Assembly (NCBI RefSeq): GCF_000236165.1
Contig: NZ_CM001373.1
Span: 2,840,054-2,904,053, forward strand
Direction of reading: 5' to 3'
Length of the DNA stretch: 64,000 nt
Source of the DNA: Fluoribacter dumoffii NY 23
Lineage (GTDB): Bacteria > Pseudomonadota > Gammaproteobacteria > Legionellales > Legionellaceae
Notes under the pieces: model-generated
Database searches by the model: none
Told to the model about the DNA's origin: nothing
Seen by the model: only the letters and a program-made list of their open reading frames with translations
Translations under genes and position numbers: made by a program
Shown here: positions 28,701 to 36,881 of the stretch, in pieces
Layout: each line of letters opens with the position of its first letter
How positions within the stretch are numbered: position 1 is the first letter of the stretch

Positions 28701-28804
28701 GTTTCCAAATCAATATAAGATTCTGTTGTTTGCTTGAGCGAAGTGCTTAGCCAGGCAAAGAAGGTATCTATTCCTTCAAAAAAAGATTCTGACCAATGTG
28801 CCAT
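25775..28804 (-). CDS. icmB: Dot/Icm type IVB secretion ATPase IcmB/DotO
   Basis: VirB4-like ATPase that energises the Dot/Icm machine at the cytoplasmic face of the inner membrane. The product has exactly 1009 residues, the L. pneumophila length. Walker A is ARPGSGKSVL (about residue 490), and RIVYDEFHRT (about residue 800) is the Walker B region. It is the last gene of the cluster, 14 bases after icmJ, and is followed by a strong terminator. In L. pneumophila tphA and icmF follow; here they do not. Confidence 0.98.
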   Translation of the reverse strand: MAHWSESFFEGIDTFFAWLSTSLKQTTESYIDLETADSPTVLVNHDGSLLSILRVEGVSALVGAAEFENLVAGLTNSFQGAMGRPGHALQVYFSHDKQNIRKLIQDTYEPATASAKRLELNLTDLFEERVNYMAQYCAEERVYFVLITRPFNLPSEQLKAATKSKFKMIKDMKAPPFKNSQTVYAAIPELRDTHDAYVRSVMNDLDSLHIFAKLMEVHDAIHAIRMTADPDYTADDWRASLPGDKVTVREINSFEGDASDLLWPSLAKQVFPRDAEVQDLRTVRVGDKIYSSTYIDLFPKDLRPFIQLFTRILPAHIPWRISFLIESEGLATIKLKGLLASILTFSSAQNRLISDSVNLLKYIQLNTDESIVRLRVVATTWAPEDRLALLRQRSSELVKAIEGWGSTDVSEICGDPFGGFVSGMLAATLNSTAVPTVAPLSSVISILPITRPASPWTKGALLFRTPDGKPWPFQPGSTEQTTWIDLVYARPGSGKSVLSNAINLALCLSGGLLRLPRIAIIDIGPSSSGLISLLKEALPASKRHLVAYHRLRMTPDYSINPFDTQLGCRYPTALERAFLVNFITLLTTPLGAEKPYDGIPDLAGMVVDELYKSLADEYNPSPYSPGVEEFIDSILEEIGFVRDSKSTWWEVTDSLYSAGFVHEAMLAQRYAMPLLADAASICRTPSIEDLYERITAPTGESLINAFSRMISAAVREYPILSRVTSFDIGDARVVSLDLDEVAKSGGDAADRQTAVMYMLARYVLARHYYLTEESLNNIPEQYKEYHKERVQEIREDHKRIVYDEFHRTSKSAAVREQVIIDMREGRKWKVQIALLSQAVDDFDPVMIDFATAIYIMDAGPSQAIEKTTSIFGLSDTAKAALRTRVHGPRQGGGTFLAQYATKTGVNVQLLTLTLGPVELWAFSTTAEDATVRNHLYRHLGPAEARRLLAALFPNGSVAKELETRLNNMKEKVGLIEDEMKESIIEQLINEILDAYSKNPDVKSLPAKLT

Positions 28805-28818
28805 TCCTTACCTCACAT

Positions 28819-29445
28819 TTAACTTGAAATTTCTTCTAGTGCACTCGCAGCCCATTTTTCAATTTGTTTGCGGAATTTAGCTCTTGAAGGCAATAGAAGT
28901 ATATTTTTAAATAATTGAGATCTTCTCTCTTCATCATTCACACCTGCATCGATCATCAATTGACCAAAAATTGCAGGATCACTGGTTCCCTCGCCAAATT
29001 TTTCCTCCACGAGTTGTGAACGAAATTTGAAAGCTCGGTAAATATTCTGCGCACTGGATTTATATCCGGTATCATTTGTAATTGCGCAAAATAATACATG
29101 ACATATACTATTTAATTCAGCTTGGGTGAGCTCGGGTAGATAAATTAAAGTCCCCCCGCCATAACCACCAACACCAACTGATTCAACAAAAAAACATTGG
29201 GCACAAAAACAACAAGAGGTCACTAAATTGTCTAACTTGTTGTTCGCATAATTATTATCAAGATTAACTACTTCCTGGAATAAACGCGCTTGAAATCCAC
29301 AAAACCTACAGGTATAGCGATCTCTTTGAAACACTTTTTGTTCAAATGCTTTAAATCGTTCATCAACTTTTCTGGCAGAATATAATCGCCATGAACCCGG
29401 CGTTGCCATTAATTTTAATTTGCTTTGTTCTTGATTAACTGCCAT
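28819..29445 (-). CDS. icmJ: Dot/Icm coupling-complex protein IcmJ/DotN
   Basis: Small cytoplasmic zinc protein that binds the C-terminal tail of the coupling ATPase IcmO/DotL. The 208-residue length equals the L. pneumophila protein. Two cysteine pairs that could bind zinc are visible: CRFC (C46, C49) and CCFCAQC (C78-C84). The segment between resembles an HNH-type treble clef. It is encoded just before icmB; a hairpin with a TTTT tail lies between it and icmD. Confidence 0.96.
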   Translation of the reverse strand: MAVNQEQSKLKLMATPGSWRLYSARKVDERFKAFEQKVFQRDRYTCRFCGFQARLFQEVVNLDNNYANNKLDNLVTSCCFCAQCFFVESVGVGGYGGGTLIYLPELTQAELNSICHVLFCAITNDTGYKSSAQNIYRAFKFRSQLVEEKFGEGTSDPAIFGQLMIDAGVNDEERRSQLFKNILLLPSRAKFRKQIEKWAASALEEISS

Positions 29446-29506
29446 ATCCTCGGCTCACATTGAATAATAAACTTATTGGCAATTATTCGTTTTACACCCA
29501 TTAAAA

Positions 29507-29535
29507 GATCCTCTTCCCTTTTCAGGGAGAGGATC
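29507..29535 (-). terminator. Hairpin with T tail between icmD and icmJ
   Basis: On the minus strand GATCCTCTCCCT pairs with AGGGaAGAGGATC (one bulged base, loop GAAA) and is followed by TTTTAATGG. This has the form of an intrinsic terminator but lies inside the operon, 61 bases before the icmJ start. It may act as an attenuator or an RNA processing/stability element. Confidence 0.55.
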
Positions 29536-29590
29536 ACTAATGAATTTTACCATGAAGCAATTGCTAAATTTTATAGCCACTGCTTTTGTA

Positions 29591-29977
29591 TTAATAAATT
29601 GTACCAGTAGGTCCAGCAGTTGTACCACCACTACCACCGAACATTGTTGCCCCGGTTACCCCTAAAATTGAAGGTAGGAACAATAAGGCTGCAGCGATAA
29701 ATACCAAAGCGATTGGTGTACCTATTGGTATTTGGGTTGGGTTATCTTTGTGCTGTTTAAACTTCATAATCGCACCAATTGAAAATCCCAATCCTGCCAG
29801 ATAAGATCCTGCAGTTATCAGTTTAGTCAAGTTAGTAAAGGATCCAGTAATGTTTGATGCCATTTGCCCCACAGAAATACCAGTTCCTCCGGCAGCGGCA
29901 TCTGCACTAACTAAAGCCAATAAACTTAAGCAAATAAAACTGCTTATCCAATATTTATAACTAGATTTACTCTTCAC
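29591..29977 (-). CDS. icmD: Dot/Icm protein IcmD/DotP
   Basis: Small inner-membrane component of the Dot/Icm system. The 128-residue product has an N-terminal hydrophobic segment (about 9-28), then two membrane segments (about 55-70 and 88-106) and a Gly/Thr-rich tail. Position between icmC and icmJ fixes the identity; the L. pneumophila homologue is about 132 residues. It starts with GTG at 29977 directly after AGGAGAAAAAG, a strong ribosome site. Its fold resembles the paralogous IcmC. Confidence 0.93.
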   Translation of the reverse strand: MKSKSSYKYWISSFICLSLLALVSADAAAGGTGISVGQMASNITGSFTNLTKLITAGSYLAGLGFSIGAIMKFKQHKDNPTQIPIGTPIALVFIAAALLFLPSILGVTGATMFGGSGGTTAGPTGTIY

Positions 29978-30045
29978 CTTTTTCTCCTCAAATTTAAAAT
30001 TTACTGTAAATCAATTAAATCAGAAAAAAATCTATTCTCGTTCGT

Positions 30046-30627
30046 CTAGGATGATCCATACAAAGTAACATTAATCATCTCAAGTGTACCTACGATATTG
30101 ATTGCTAATATACCTCCAAAAACATGAATTAAACCTTTACCAGTCCCTCCTGGTGGTTGTCCTTGTGAAGCAGAACGTGCAATCAAAACCCATCCCCTTA
30201 CAAAGGCTACTAAACCAATAACCTGAATAATAATTGTTAAGGGCCTTCCAACAACACTTCCAGTACCAAATAAGGTATCGAGTGTCGGATTACTGCTGCT
30301 CACCGGTGCATATTGAAGAACATTTGAATAACCAAAAGTAGTTACCATCAATGATGAAAAACCCGATGGAAAATAAATAAATATTGCGCCAACTATCAAA
30401 TACATGATTGGTTCTTTGATGCTTGTATTACTCGACATCATGGTCCGCGCCTCACCATATACTTTTAAACTATAGATGGCTTTGAACAAAAAAGCACAAC
30501 CAATTAAGTATGCACCCCCTGTAATTAAACGCTCTACAGGAATCAAAGAATTGGCGACATTAGTTAAAATATTTACCTGACCCGATATCCAGCACGCTAC
30601 TGATCCGCCTGTACATGTATCAGCCAT
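30046..30627 (-). CDS. icmC: Dot/Icm protein IcmC/DotE
   Basis: Integral inner-membrane protein of the Dot/Icm machine with about four membrane segments over 193 residues (L. pneumophila about 194). The segments LITGGAYLIGCAFLFKAIY and EPIMYLIVGAIFIYFPSG parallel the IcmD pattern, which suggests common ancestry. The ATG at 30627 is seven bases after the icmG stop. The exact role is unknown in the literature I recall. Confidence 0.95.
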   Translation of the reverse strand: MADTCTGGSVACWISGQVNILTNVANSLIPVERLITGGAYLIGCAFLFKAIYSLKVYGEARTMMSSNTSIKEPIMYLIVGAIFIYFPSGFSSLMVTTFGYSNVLQYAPVSSSNPTLDTLFGTGSVVGRPLTIIIQVIGLVAFVRGWVLIARSASQGQPPGGTGKGLIHVFGGILAINIVGTLEMINVTLYGSS

Positions 30628-30634
30628 ACAAACC

Positions 30635-31477
30635 TCAACTATCTTCTTGACTAAACCTAATTACCCGCCCTGAACTCGTTAAAACTCGGCCTTGCATTGA
30701 ATCTATGAGCTTAACTGTTCCATACCCTGCGATTTTTGTTCCTTCTCTTACTGTAAGTGTAGAACCATTTGTGCCAATTAGCCAAGCCCGACCGGGAATT
30801 ACTGCATTTATATAATAAATTATTTGTGGGGCTACGGTACGCACACGAACAACTCGCTTAACGGGCTTCGGTTTTGTGCGCTCCATTAATACGTTAATCA
30901 CTTCCGATTGCTTTACAACTTGGGTATTTAAATCAGTTATCATCTGATTAAGTTTTGTAATCTGGGCATTTAATGCGTTCACATTATTATTGACATTACC
31001 TACCTGCTGACTCATGGAACTCACTTCAGATTGAACCGTTTGCTGGCTGGCTTCAATAGATGCAACTTTTTGCTGTAAAGCGGTATCATTCTCTTGTACC
31101 GCTGGAGGTTGCTGTTGCACTATGGGTTGTGGTTGAACAGGCTCAGGGGGCACTTCAGTAGGTGCCGGCTGGGATTGCGGTTGAGCCTGAGGTTGGGGGG
31201 TAGGAGTAACTTCCGCCATGGGAGCAGGAGGTATACTCTCTTTTGGCGCGCTAGATTTGGATAGCATTCCGCCGATAAACTTATACATCAACATCACAAA
31301 AACGATTATACCCACAGCAATGAGGGCATTACGCTTAATGTTCTTCCTTGAATCCACTCCTCTTGGTTCTACAGGAGTAGACCTTCCTGTATCATACTCT
31401 GAGGTCTCCAGAGGTTCATTCTCCAGAGAATCTAACTCAGCGAATTTATATTCATCATTTTGATCATTATCTGCCAT
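30635..31477 (-). CDS. icmG: Dot/Icm core component IcmG/DotF
   Basis: Bitopic inner-membrane protein of the envelope core complex with DotC, DotD, DotG and DotH. The 280 residues comprise an acidic cytoplasmic N terminus (1-48), one membrane segment (about 50-69), a Pro/Gln-rich periplasmic stretch (about 78-125), a coiled coil (about 127-200) and a basic C-terminal domain starting at KPKPVKRVVRVR. The domain order matches L. pneumophila DotF. It starts 17 bases after the icmE stop. Confidence 0.96.
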   Translation of the reverse strand: MADNDQNDEYKFAELDSLENEPLETSEYDTGRSTPVEPRGVDSRKNIKRNALIAVGIIVFVMLMYKFIGGMLSKSSAPKESIPPAPMAEVTPTPQPQAQPQSQPAPTEVPPEPVQPQPIVQQQPPAVQENDTALQQKVASIEASQQTVQSEVSSMSQQVGNVNNNVNALNAQITKLNQMITDLNTQVVKQSEVINVLMERTKPKPVKRVVRVRTVAPQIIYYINAVIPGRAWLIGTNGSTLTVREGTKIAGYGTVKLIDSMQGRVLTSSGRVIRFSQEDS

Positions 31478-31494
31478 TTTTACCTGCCATCAAA

Positions 31495-34400
31495 TTAAAA
31501 AGATTTCACATCCTGAGTAAATAAAACTCCAACGGGAGTTCCGGAATAGACCTCAACAGTTATAGGTGTATTAAACAATACTTGTGCTTGCTGTCCCCAA
31601 GTTTTACCCACAGTTGCCAAACCAATTACAGCATTTTCCAGAGTAGAACGTCCAACACCGTTAGCCACGGTCACGTTATTGCCTCCACCTGTTCCACCAA
31701 TGGTGACTGTGGTATTGGCGGACTGGAATGCATTACCAAATCCCTCTAAAAATGAGGATGCAAATAGAGAACCATATCGCAGTAAATAATGATGGTTTGT
31801 TTTACTGGAAAGTGCAGTTCGTGCAGTATTTGGATCAATTGCATATGCAGAAATCGGAATTGTTTTCGGAGCACCCGGGATAGACATGGTATTAAATGTA
31901 ATTACCATTTTGTTAGCATTCGAAGGTAAGTTAAAACTACCGATTAATTTGGCACCTTTGAGTCTTCCTGAAACAATGCTTGCAAGAATAGGTCCCGGCT
32001 CATCACTATTGACAGAGGTATCAATTACAGCGAAAAGTACATCACCGGTTTTAATCACACTGGCTTGATTCGTAGATACAGTAGTCGTGGTTTGTGTAAC
32101 TGTTGCACCTCCAGTTCCGACTCCTGCTGCCACCGCAGCTGCTGCTCCTTTTTCCTCCTCCTTCCCTGAAGTATAGGTTTGGGTGGGAACATTTTTCCAC
32201 TCTGCAATCAATTGATTTGCAGCGGAGAGCATATCCGAACTTTTTTGCTGGATTTTTTGCTGGTATTTTTGTTCTGCAGCTATCTGATTTTGTCTGCTGA
32301 TAATTTCCTGCAGCTGTTGGTTATTGGCTGCACCAGGCAACGGTACTGCTCCTGCTGCGCCAGGTCCTTGACCTACAGTAGGGACTCCCCCAATGTTAAA
32401 GGCCCCTTGTTGTAAAGACGGAGCACCCAAACCTGCCACTTGTGATCCTTCAGGAGCAACTGCCAGGTTTTGCAATTCCGCTGGGCTGAATCCAGCATTC
32501 TTCAAATCGGTTGCATTATATCCCGCATCAGCCAAATCCTTAGCGTTAAAACCAGCTGCCTTCATTTCTGCAGCAGTAAATCCCGCATCTTTTAAATCTT
32601 TAGCATTAAAGCCTGCATCCTTTAGTTCCTGTGCATTAAAGCCTGCGTCTTTCAGATCCTTAGCGCTAAAGCCTGCATCCTTTAACTCCTTAGCACTAAA
32701 GCCTGCATCTTTAAGATCTTTGGCACTAAAGCCGGCATCTTTTAGCTCTTTCGCGCTAAAACCCGCTGCCTTCAATTGTGCTGCGGTAAAGCCTGCATCT
32801 TTTAAATCCTTTGCACTAAAGCCTGCATCTTTTAATTCTTTGGCACTAAAGCCTGCATCCTTTAAGTCTTTAGCACTAAAGCCTGCATCTTTTAATTCTT
32901 TGGCACTAAAGCCTGCATCCTTTAAGTCTTTAGCACTAAAGCCTGCATCTTTTAATTCTTTGGCACTAAAGCCTGCATCCTTTAAGTCTTTAGCACTAAA
33001 GCCTGCATCTTTTAATTCTTTGGCACTAAAGCCTGCAGCTTTTAAATCTTTGGCACTAAAGCCTGCAGCTTTTAGTTCAGCTGCTGTAAAACCAGCATCT
33101 TTCAACTCTTTAGCTGTATATCCAGCATCCTTTAGTGCTTTAGCAGAACAACCTAATGTTCTCTTGATCGTCAAGGCACTAACCCCTGCTGCCCGCGCTT
33201 TCTTTAATGATTCGACACTGCAATCAGCGACACGACCGTTAGCGATTATATCAGCTGGCGTCAATCCTGCATTTTGCAAGTCCTGAGGCGTAAATCCCGC
33301 CGCAAGAAGTTGTGCCGGAGTAAATCCTGCATCAAGTAAGGATTTGGCATCATAACCTGCATTTTTTAATGCTTCCGCACTGCATCCATTTAATTCTTTG
33401 ATGCGCTTGGCAGAAACACCTGCTGCGAAGAGCTTTTTCAGATTGTCTGGATTACAGCCCGCTGCTTTAATTTGTGCATCTGTTAATGGAGTTGCTGCAC
33501 TAATTTGTGCCGGGGTGAAACCTGCGTTCGCTAACTCTGCGTCTGTGAAACCTGCAGCCTTTAATGCTTGGGCACTGCACCCTGCATATTGTTTAATTAA
33601 TGTTGCACTAACACCTGCAGCTTTTTCTCTTTTTAGTGCATCGACGTCACAGCCTGCTTTTTTTATGTCATCAGGTGTAATTCCCGGGGGAAGCTCAGCC
33701 TCAGCGGCCTTTATATCGGCGGCAGAAAAACCTGCCTTGGCCAAATCATCTGGCGTAAATCCGGCATTTAAAAGATCCCGAGCAGTAAATCCTGCAGCCT
33801 TTAGTTCTTCCGGGGTAAAGCCTGCTCGCCGCAGATCCGCGGCACTAAATCCTGCATCCCGTAATTCTTTAGCAGTAAAACCTGCCGCTTTTAGTTGTTC
33901 TGCACTGCACCCGCTTATTCGTCGAATGGCGGAAGCTGAAACTCCGGCTTTACGTAATTTGGTCAATGCCTCGACACTACATCCAGCTTTTAACACATCA
34001 GCGGCCGTTATGCCATCGGGTAAGCCACTTGCTTTAGCTATCTCTTCCGGAGAGTAACCTGCCCCTTTCAACTCATCATCGGAAAAACCCGCATCTTTAA
34101 GTTCTTGAGCAGTAAATCCGGCATTGCGCAACTCACAGGCATTAAAGCCGCAATCACGTAATCTTGAAGCAGTATATCCTGCATCCTTAAGTTGCCTTGC
34201 GTTATATCCTGCAGCTTTTAGTTCTTTACAGGGACAAACCTGATTCAATTCTTTTAAGGTATACCCATTATCTTTTAATTGTGCACAGCTACATGCTTGC
34301 CTTAGATCCGTTAATTGCGCCCCTTGGCTAATAACCTGATTCACGGCCGTTTTCGAACACCCGGCATTTTGTAATGTTTGCAACCAAAGGCTTTTTTGGG

Positions 34401-34797
34401 CACCCTCTTCATTTTCACGGGCTAAGGTAGAGAATCCTACCCCGGTTTGCCCGTTTTGGGAGCCAATAACACCCACGCCTTCTCCTAAAGCCTGAGTTCG
34501 AATAATTGTTGGAATAGCGCTACCCCCGGTTTGCACTGCTTTTTGGGCCTGGGTAATATTTTGCTCTTCCTGTAATTTGGCATATTGAGCAGTAGGATTA
34601 AGTACCCCAGGGATAGACTGGATGGTTCCAGGAGTATGGCCAACGGTCGCTACCGCGGTTGGACCAGTACCTATTGATCTTAATTTTAAATACCCTATCA
34701 CCACTGCAATCAGCAATAATGCTATTGTAAAAATAATAATGACTCGGGTACGAGTATTTGAAAAAAGCGATTTGATATTTTCTTTTCTGCCAGCCAT
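31495..34797 (-). CDS. icmE: Dot/Icm core channel protein IcmE/DotG with decapeptide repeats
   Basis: Envelope-spanning VirB10-like protein that forms the central channel. It has 1100 residues: a TM segment at about 18-38, a spacer, a long repeat region of roughly sixty decapeptides related to AGFSAKELKD (about residues 165-775), a Gln-rich linker, and the VirB10/TrbI-like C-terminal domain (about 880-1100). L. pneumophila DotG is about 1048 residues, so this copy has an enlarged repeat region. The DNA in its middle is a near-perfect tandem array (separate entry). Its ATG abuts the icmK stop. Confidence 0.97.
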   Translation of the reverse strand: MAGRKENIKSLFSNTRTRVIIIFTIALLLIAVVIGYLKLRSIGTGPTAVATVGHTPGTIQSIPGVLNPTAQYAKLQEEQNITQAQKAVQTGGSAIPTIIRTQALGEGVGVIGSQNGQTGVGFSTLARENEEGAQKSLWLQTLQNAGCSKTAVNQVISQGAQLTDLRQACSCAQLKDNGYTLKELNQVCPCKELKAAGYNARQLKDAGYTASRLRDCGFNACELRNAGFTAQELKDAGFSDDELKGAGYSPEEIAKASGLPDGITAADVLKAGCSVEALTKLRKAGVSASAIRRISGCSAEQLKAAGFTAKELRDAGFSAADLRRAGFTPEELKAAGFTARDLLNAGFTPDDLAKAGFSAADIKAAEAELPPGITPDDIKKAGCDVDALKREKAAGVSATLIKQYAGCSAQALKAAGFTDAELANAGFTPAQISAATPLTDAQIKAAGCNPDNLKKLFAAGVSAKRIKELNGCSAEALKNAGYDAKSLLDAGFTPAQLLAAGFTPQDLQNAGLTPADIIANGRVADCSVESLKKARAAGVSALTIKRTLGCSAKALKDAGYTAKELKDAGFTAAELKAAGFSAKDLKAAGFSAKELKDAGFSAKDLKDAGFSAKELKDAGFSAKDLKDAGFSAKELKDAGFSAKDLKDAGFSAKELKDAGFSAKDLKDAGFTAAQLKAAGFSAKELKDAGFSAKDLKDAGFSAKELKDAGFSAKDLKDAGFNAQELKDAGFNAKDLKDAGFTAAEMKAAGFNAKDLADAGYNATDLKNAGFSPAELQNLAVAPEGSQVAGLGAPSLQQGAFNIGGVPTVGQGPGAAGAVPLPGAANNQQLQEIISRQNQIAAEQKYQQKIQQKSSDMLSAANQLIAEWKNVPTQTYTSGKEEEKGAAAAVAAGVGTGGATVTQTTTTVSTNQASVIKTGDVLFAVIDTSVNSDEPGPILASIVSGRLKGAKLIGSFNLPSNANKMVITFNTMSIPGAPKTIPISAYAIDPNTARTALSSKTNHHYLLRYGSLFASSFLEGFGNAFQSANTTVTIGGTGGGNNVTVANGVGRSTLENAVIGLATVGKTWGQQAQVLFNTPITVEVYSGTPVGVLFTQDVKSF
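32641..33090 (-). repeat. 30/60-bp tandem repeat array inside icmE
   Basis: The repeated unit is 30 bp (ten codons) and alternates in two versions to give a 60-bp period. Three 60-bp copies at 32821-32880, 32881-32940 and 32941-33000 are identical base for base, and flanking copies at 32641-32820 and 33001-33090 differ by a few bases. All units are in frame. The identity points to recent amplification or gene conversion. Confidence 0.95.
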
Positions 34798-35931
34798 TTA
34801 TAACCCTTCTACCTTGAGCTGCATGACCTTCCCATGCCAGGAAACTAGTAATACCGGAGATTTGTGCATTTCATAAGCATGCGTTCCATCTGCGCTGGTC
34901 ATACTTGCTAACCAACCCGGCGACAATATAGTAAGATTTGTTCTAACATACATTCTGTCATTGGCAAACCAAGCACGTGCATCCCCTCCTGTGATATGCA
35001 AACGTTTACTTCCAGGAGGCGGTACGCCATCTAAAACGTGAAGAAGTAATTCACTCGCTGAAGGTGGAATCCCTGTTTCTAAAGGCATTCTTTTGGCATT
35101 TGGGCCATAACCTTGAACTCGTAAATCAACTCGGTAATCCACTGCCTTTTGTCCTGGAATCAGGGTAAGCATTACGGGGGTATTTAAACCTCTCAAGCGC
35201 ACAGCCAAATTACCATAATTATATAATTTCAGCGCTTGAATCATGATGGTATTGCTTGTTTTATCCCATTGAATGTTAAAAGAATTCGGATCACCTAAAT
35301 CATATGCAGCAATTGGCCATGGAGCGCCAGATGAGTCCAGAAAAACCAGTGAAGATACAAATCCTTGTGCTAAACGAATAACAGGCGGAGTGGAGCCAGG
35401 AGACAAATTCACAAATTGAGACGTCGCTGTGGGTTTAGGAGGAGTACCTACAGGTGAAACCTTAGCATATTCCATGGTTTCATTTAATTGTTTTAATTGG
35501 ACAATTTGCTCCGTACTCATAGGATATAGACTGCGGGTCATATCTTTAAAGGCTTTTTTCTCAATAACATCTTCATCACTTTTAGATATAATCTGCGGTG
35601 CATTGGGATTGGATACATTAGCAGCAGGAGGCTCAGGTCTTTGAGGACCGCTGTAAATATTTCCGGCAAGAGGAATTGGAATATTGGGGCCTGCAGATTG
35701 ATTGGGGGCTGGAGCTTGTCCAACAGGTTGAGGTTGACCTGCCGGTTGGGGTTGTCCTGGTTGATTTTGCGCTGCAGGCTGATTTTGTGATAAACGTTGT
35801 TGCAATAGCCGTAACTGTTGCAAGGCCTGCTGAGCACTATCTTGCTGATCCTGCGCAAGGGCAGGATCAGGTACCGAATAAACTATTCCGTATAACAAAC
35901 AAAACTTTAAAACCCAGTTCAACTTTTTCAT
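34798..35931 (-). CDS. icmK: Dot/Icm outer-membrane core protein IcmK/DotH
   Basis: Exported component of the outer-membrane core complex, functionally analogous to VirB9. Of 377 residues, the first 26 are a signal peptide ending PALA. A Gln/Pro/Ala-rich low-complexity stretch (about 27-95) follows, then the conserved DotH domain (GFVSSLVFLDSSGAPWPI, AVRLRGLNTPVMLTLIPG). L. pneumophila DotH is about 360 residues; the extra length lies in the low-complexity part. Its ATG overlaps the icmL stop by one base. Confidence 0.97.
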   Translation of the reverse strand: MKKLNWVLKFCLLYGIVYSVPDPALAQDQQDSAQQALQQLRLLQQRLSQNQPAAQNQPGQPQPAGQPQPVGQAPAPNQSAGPNIPIPLAGNIYSGPQRPEPPAANVSNPNAPQIISKSDEDVIEKKAFKDMTRSLYPMSTEQIVQLKQLNETMEYAKVSPVGTPPKPTATSQFVNLSPGSTPPVIRLAQGFVSSLVFLDSSGAPWPIAAYDLGDPNSFNIQWDKTSNTIMIQALKLYNYGNLAVRLRGLNTPVMLTLIPGQKAVDYRVDLRVQGYGPNAKRMPLETGIPPSASELLLHVLDGVPPPGSKRLHITGGDARAWFANDRMYVRTNLTILSPGWLASMTSADGTHAYEMHKSPVLLVSWHGKVMQLKVEGL

Positions 35932-36569
35932 TAAGACACTCCACCTGTGGCAGGTCCTACAACAAATTGCGATATACCAATTCCTCTAGGCGAATTTAAA
36001 GTAGATATACGTGTAATTAACATAGTTACTACGTTATTTTGTTGGGTAAACTCGCTGGCACTTTGGTATGTAACCAATATAGGCATTTGTACCCGCCAGG
36101 AAAAGTTTCCATTCAATACACCTTTTTGCAAAATAATAGGGGCTCGTGTTGCTACGGCAGAAACAATCAGTTTTTTGGCCTTTACTGCATCCAGATTATT
36201 TGATTGCTGCAATGCATTTAAAAATTGATCCCAACCTTCTGGGGTAAAGAATCCGGAAGCAGCTTGTAATTCATCTCGGTAATTCACAAAGTTGTAAGAA
36301 AATGCTGCAATAGCGGCCTGATTCGCCCATTGCAATACAGCTGGGTCAGACTGGTTAGGTTCATTTAATGGGAAAAGAGGCGTAATGCGCCCATTAATGC
36401 TGGTAGCAAAATATTTGGGGGCTGGCGGATGAGTGATCATGTACACCAGCAGCGCAGCTAAAATAATATTGACAACTAGGGCTACTAGCAACGCAAGTAT
36501 TATTTTACGTTGGCTGTCTTTATAAAATTTGTTTCTCAGTGCGACAACTGTCAAGGCATCTTCAGCCAT
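35931..36569 (-). CDS. icmL: Dot/Icm inner-membrane protein IcmL/DotI
   Basis: Bitopic inner-membrane protein with a VirB8-like periplasmic domain; DotI forms a complex with DotJ. The 212 residues (same as L. pneumophila) include one membrane segment (about 24-46) and the periplasmic NTF2-like domain (about 90-210, with WQFLNAL-like and VTYQSASEFTQQNN segments). It lies 19 bases after icmM. Confidence 0.97.
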   Translation of the reverse strand: MAEDALTVVALRNKFYKDSQRKIILALLVALVVNIILAALLVYMITHPPAPKYFATSINGRITPLFPLNEPNQSDPAVLQWANQAAIAAFSYNFVNYRDELQAASGFFTPEGWDQFLNALQQSNNLDAVKAKKLIVSAVATRAPIILQKGVLNGNFSWRVQMPILVTYQSASEFTQQNNVVTMLITRISTLNSPRGIGISQFVVGPATGGVS

Positions 36570-36588
36570 AATATCCTCTATTTATTAC

Positions 36589-36873
36589 TTATTGTGGTAT
36601 CAATTTATCCTCACTCTCCGCGGGCGGATCAGGAGGGAGTAATGCATTTGATGAATAATTCGGAGCCGAAAGCGGTTGCAATTGAATAGGCGGGGCTATT
36701 CCACTTGTGGCATAAAAATCACGCTCAGGCTCTGTTAAATGTACGTAAACGATAAAAAATCCCAAAATGCAATTCAACAGCAAAGAAATAATTAACGCGA
36801 TTAATCCACGCCGGTATGAGTTAACGTAGAAATTTTTACTGCTTTTTATCAATTCCCATGTTTCGCGACTCAT
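36589..36873 (-). CDS. icmM: Dot/Icm inner-membrane protein IcmM/DotJ
   Basis: Short paralogue of IcmL lacking the VirB8-like domain; it partners DotI in the inner membrane. The 94 residues (same as L. pneumophila) share the N-terminal pattern with IcmL (FYVNSYRRGLIALIISLLLN against FYKDSQRKIILALLVALVVN). There is one membrane segment (about 24-46) and a short periplasmic tail ending in acidic residues. Confidence 0.95.
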   Translation of the reverse strand: MSRETWELIKSSKNFYVNSYRRGLIALIISLLLNCILGFFIVYVHLTEPERDFYATSGIAPPIQLQPLSAPNYSSNALLPPDPPAESEDKLIPQ

Positions 36874-36881
36874 AATATCCC

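Noticed and set aside
32641..33090. Regular 30-bp repeats suggesting a CRISPR array
   Set aside because: There are no unique spacers; the units are directly adjacent, in frame and encode the DotG decapeptides. No cas gene is near.
32393..33286. Long open frame (297 codons) on the plus strand opposite icmE
   Set aside because: It is a by-product of the periodic repeats: the same 30-bp unit stays open in the antisense frame. It has monotonous Ala/Leu/Lys/Pro/Ser composition and no ribosome site, and icmE is the real gene.
33398..34057. Second long plus-strand open frame opposite icmE
   Set aside because: Same cause as above: repeat-driven antisense frame with Ala/Pro-rich low complexity.
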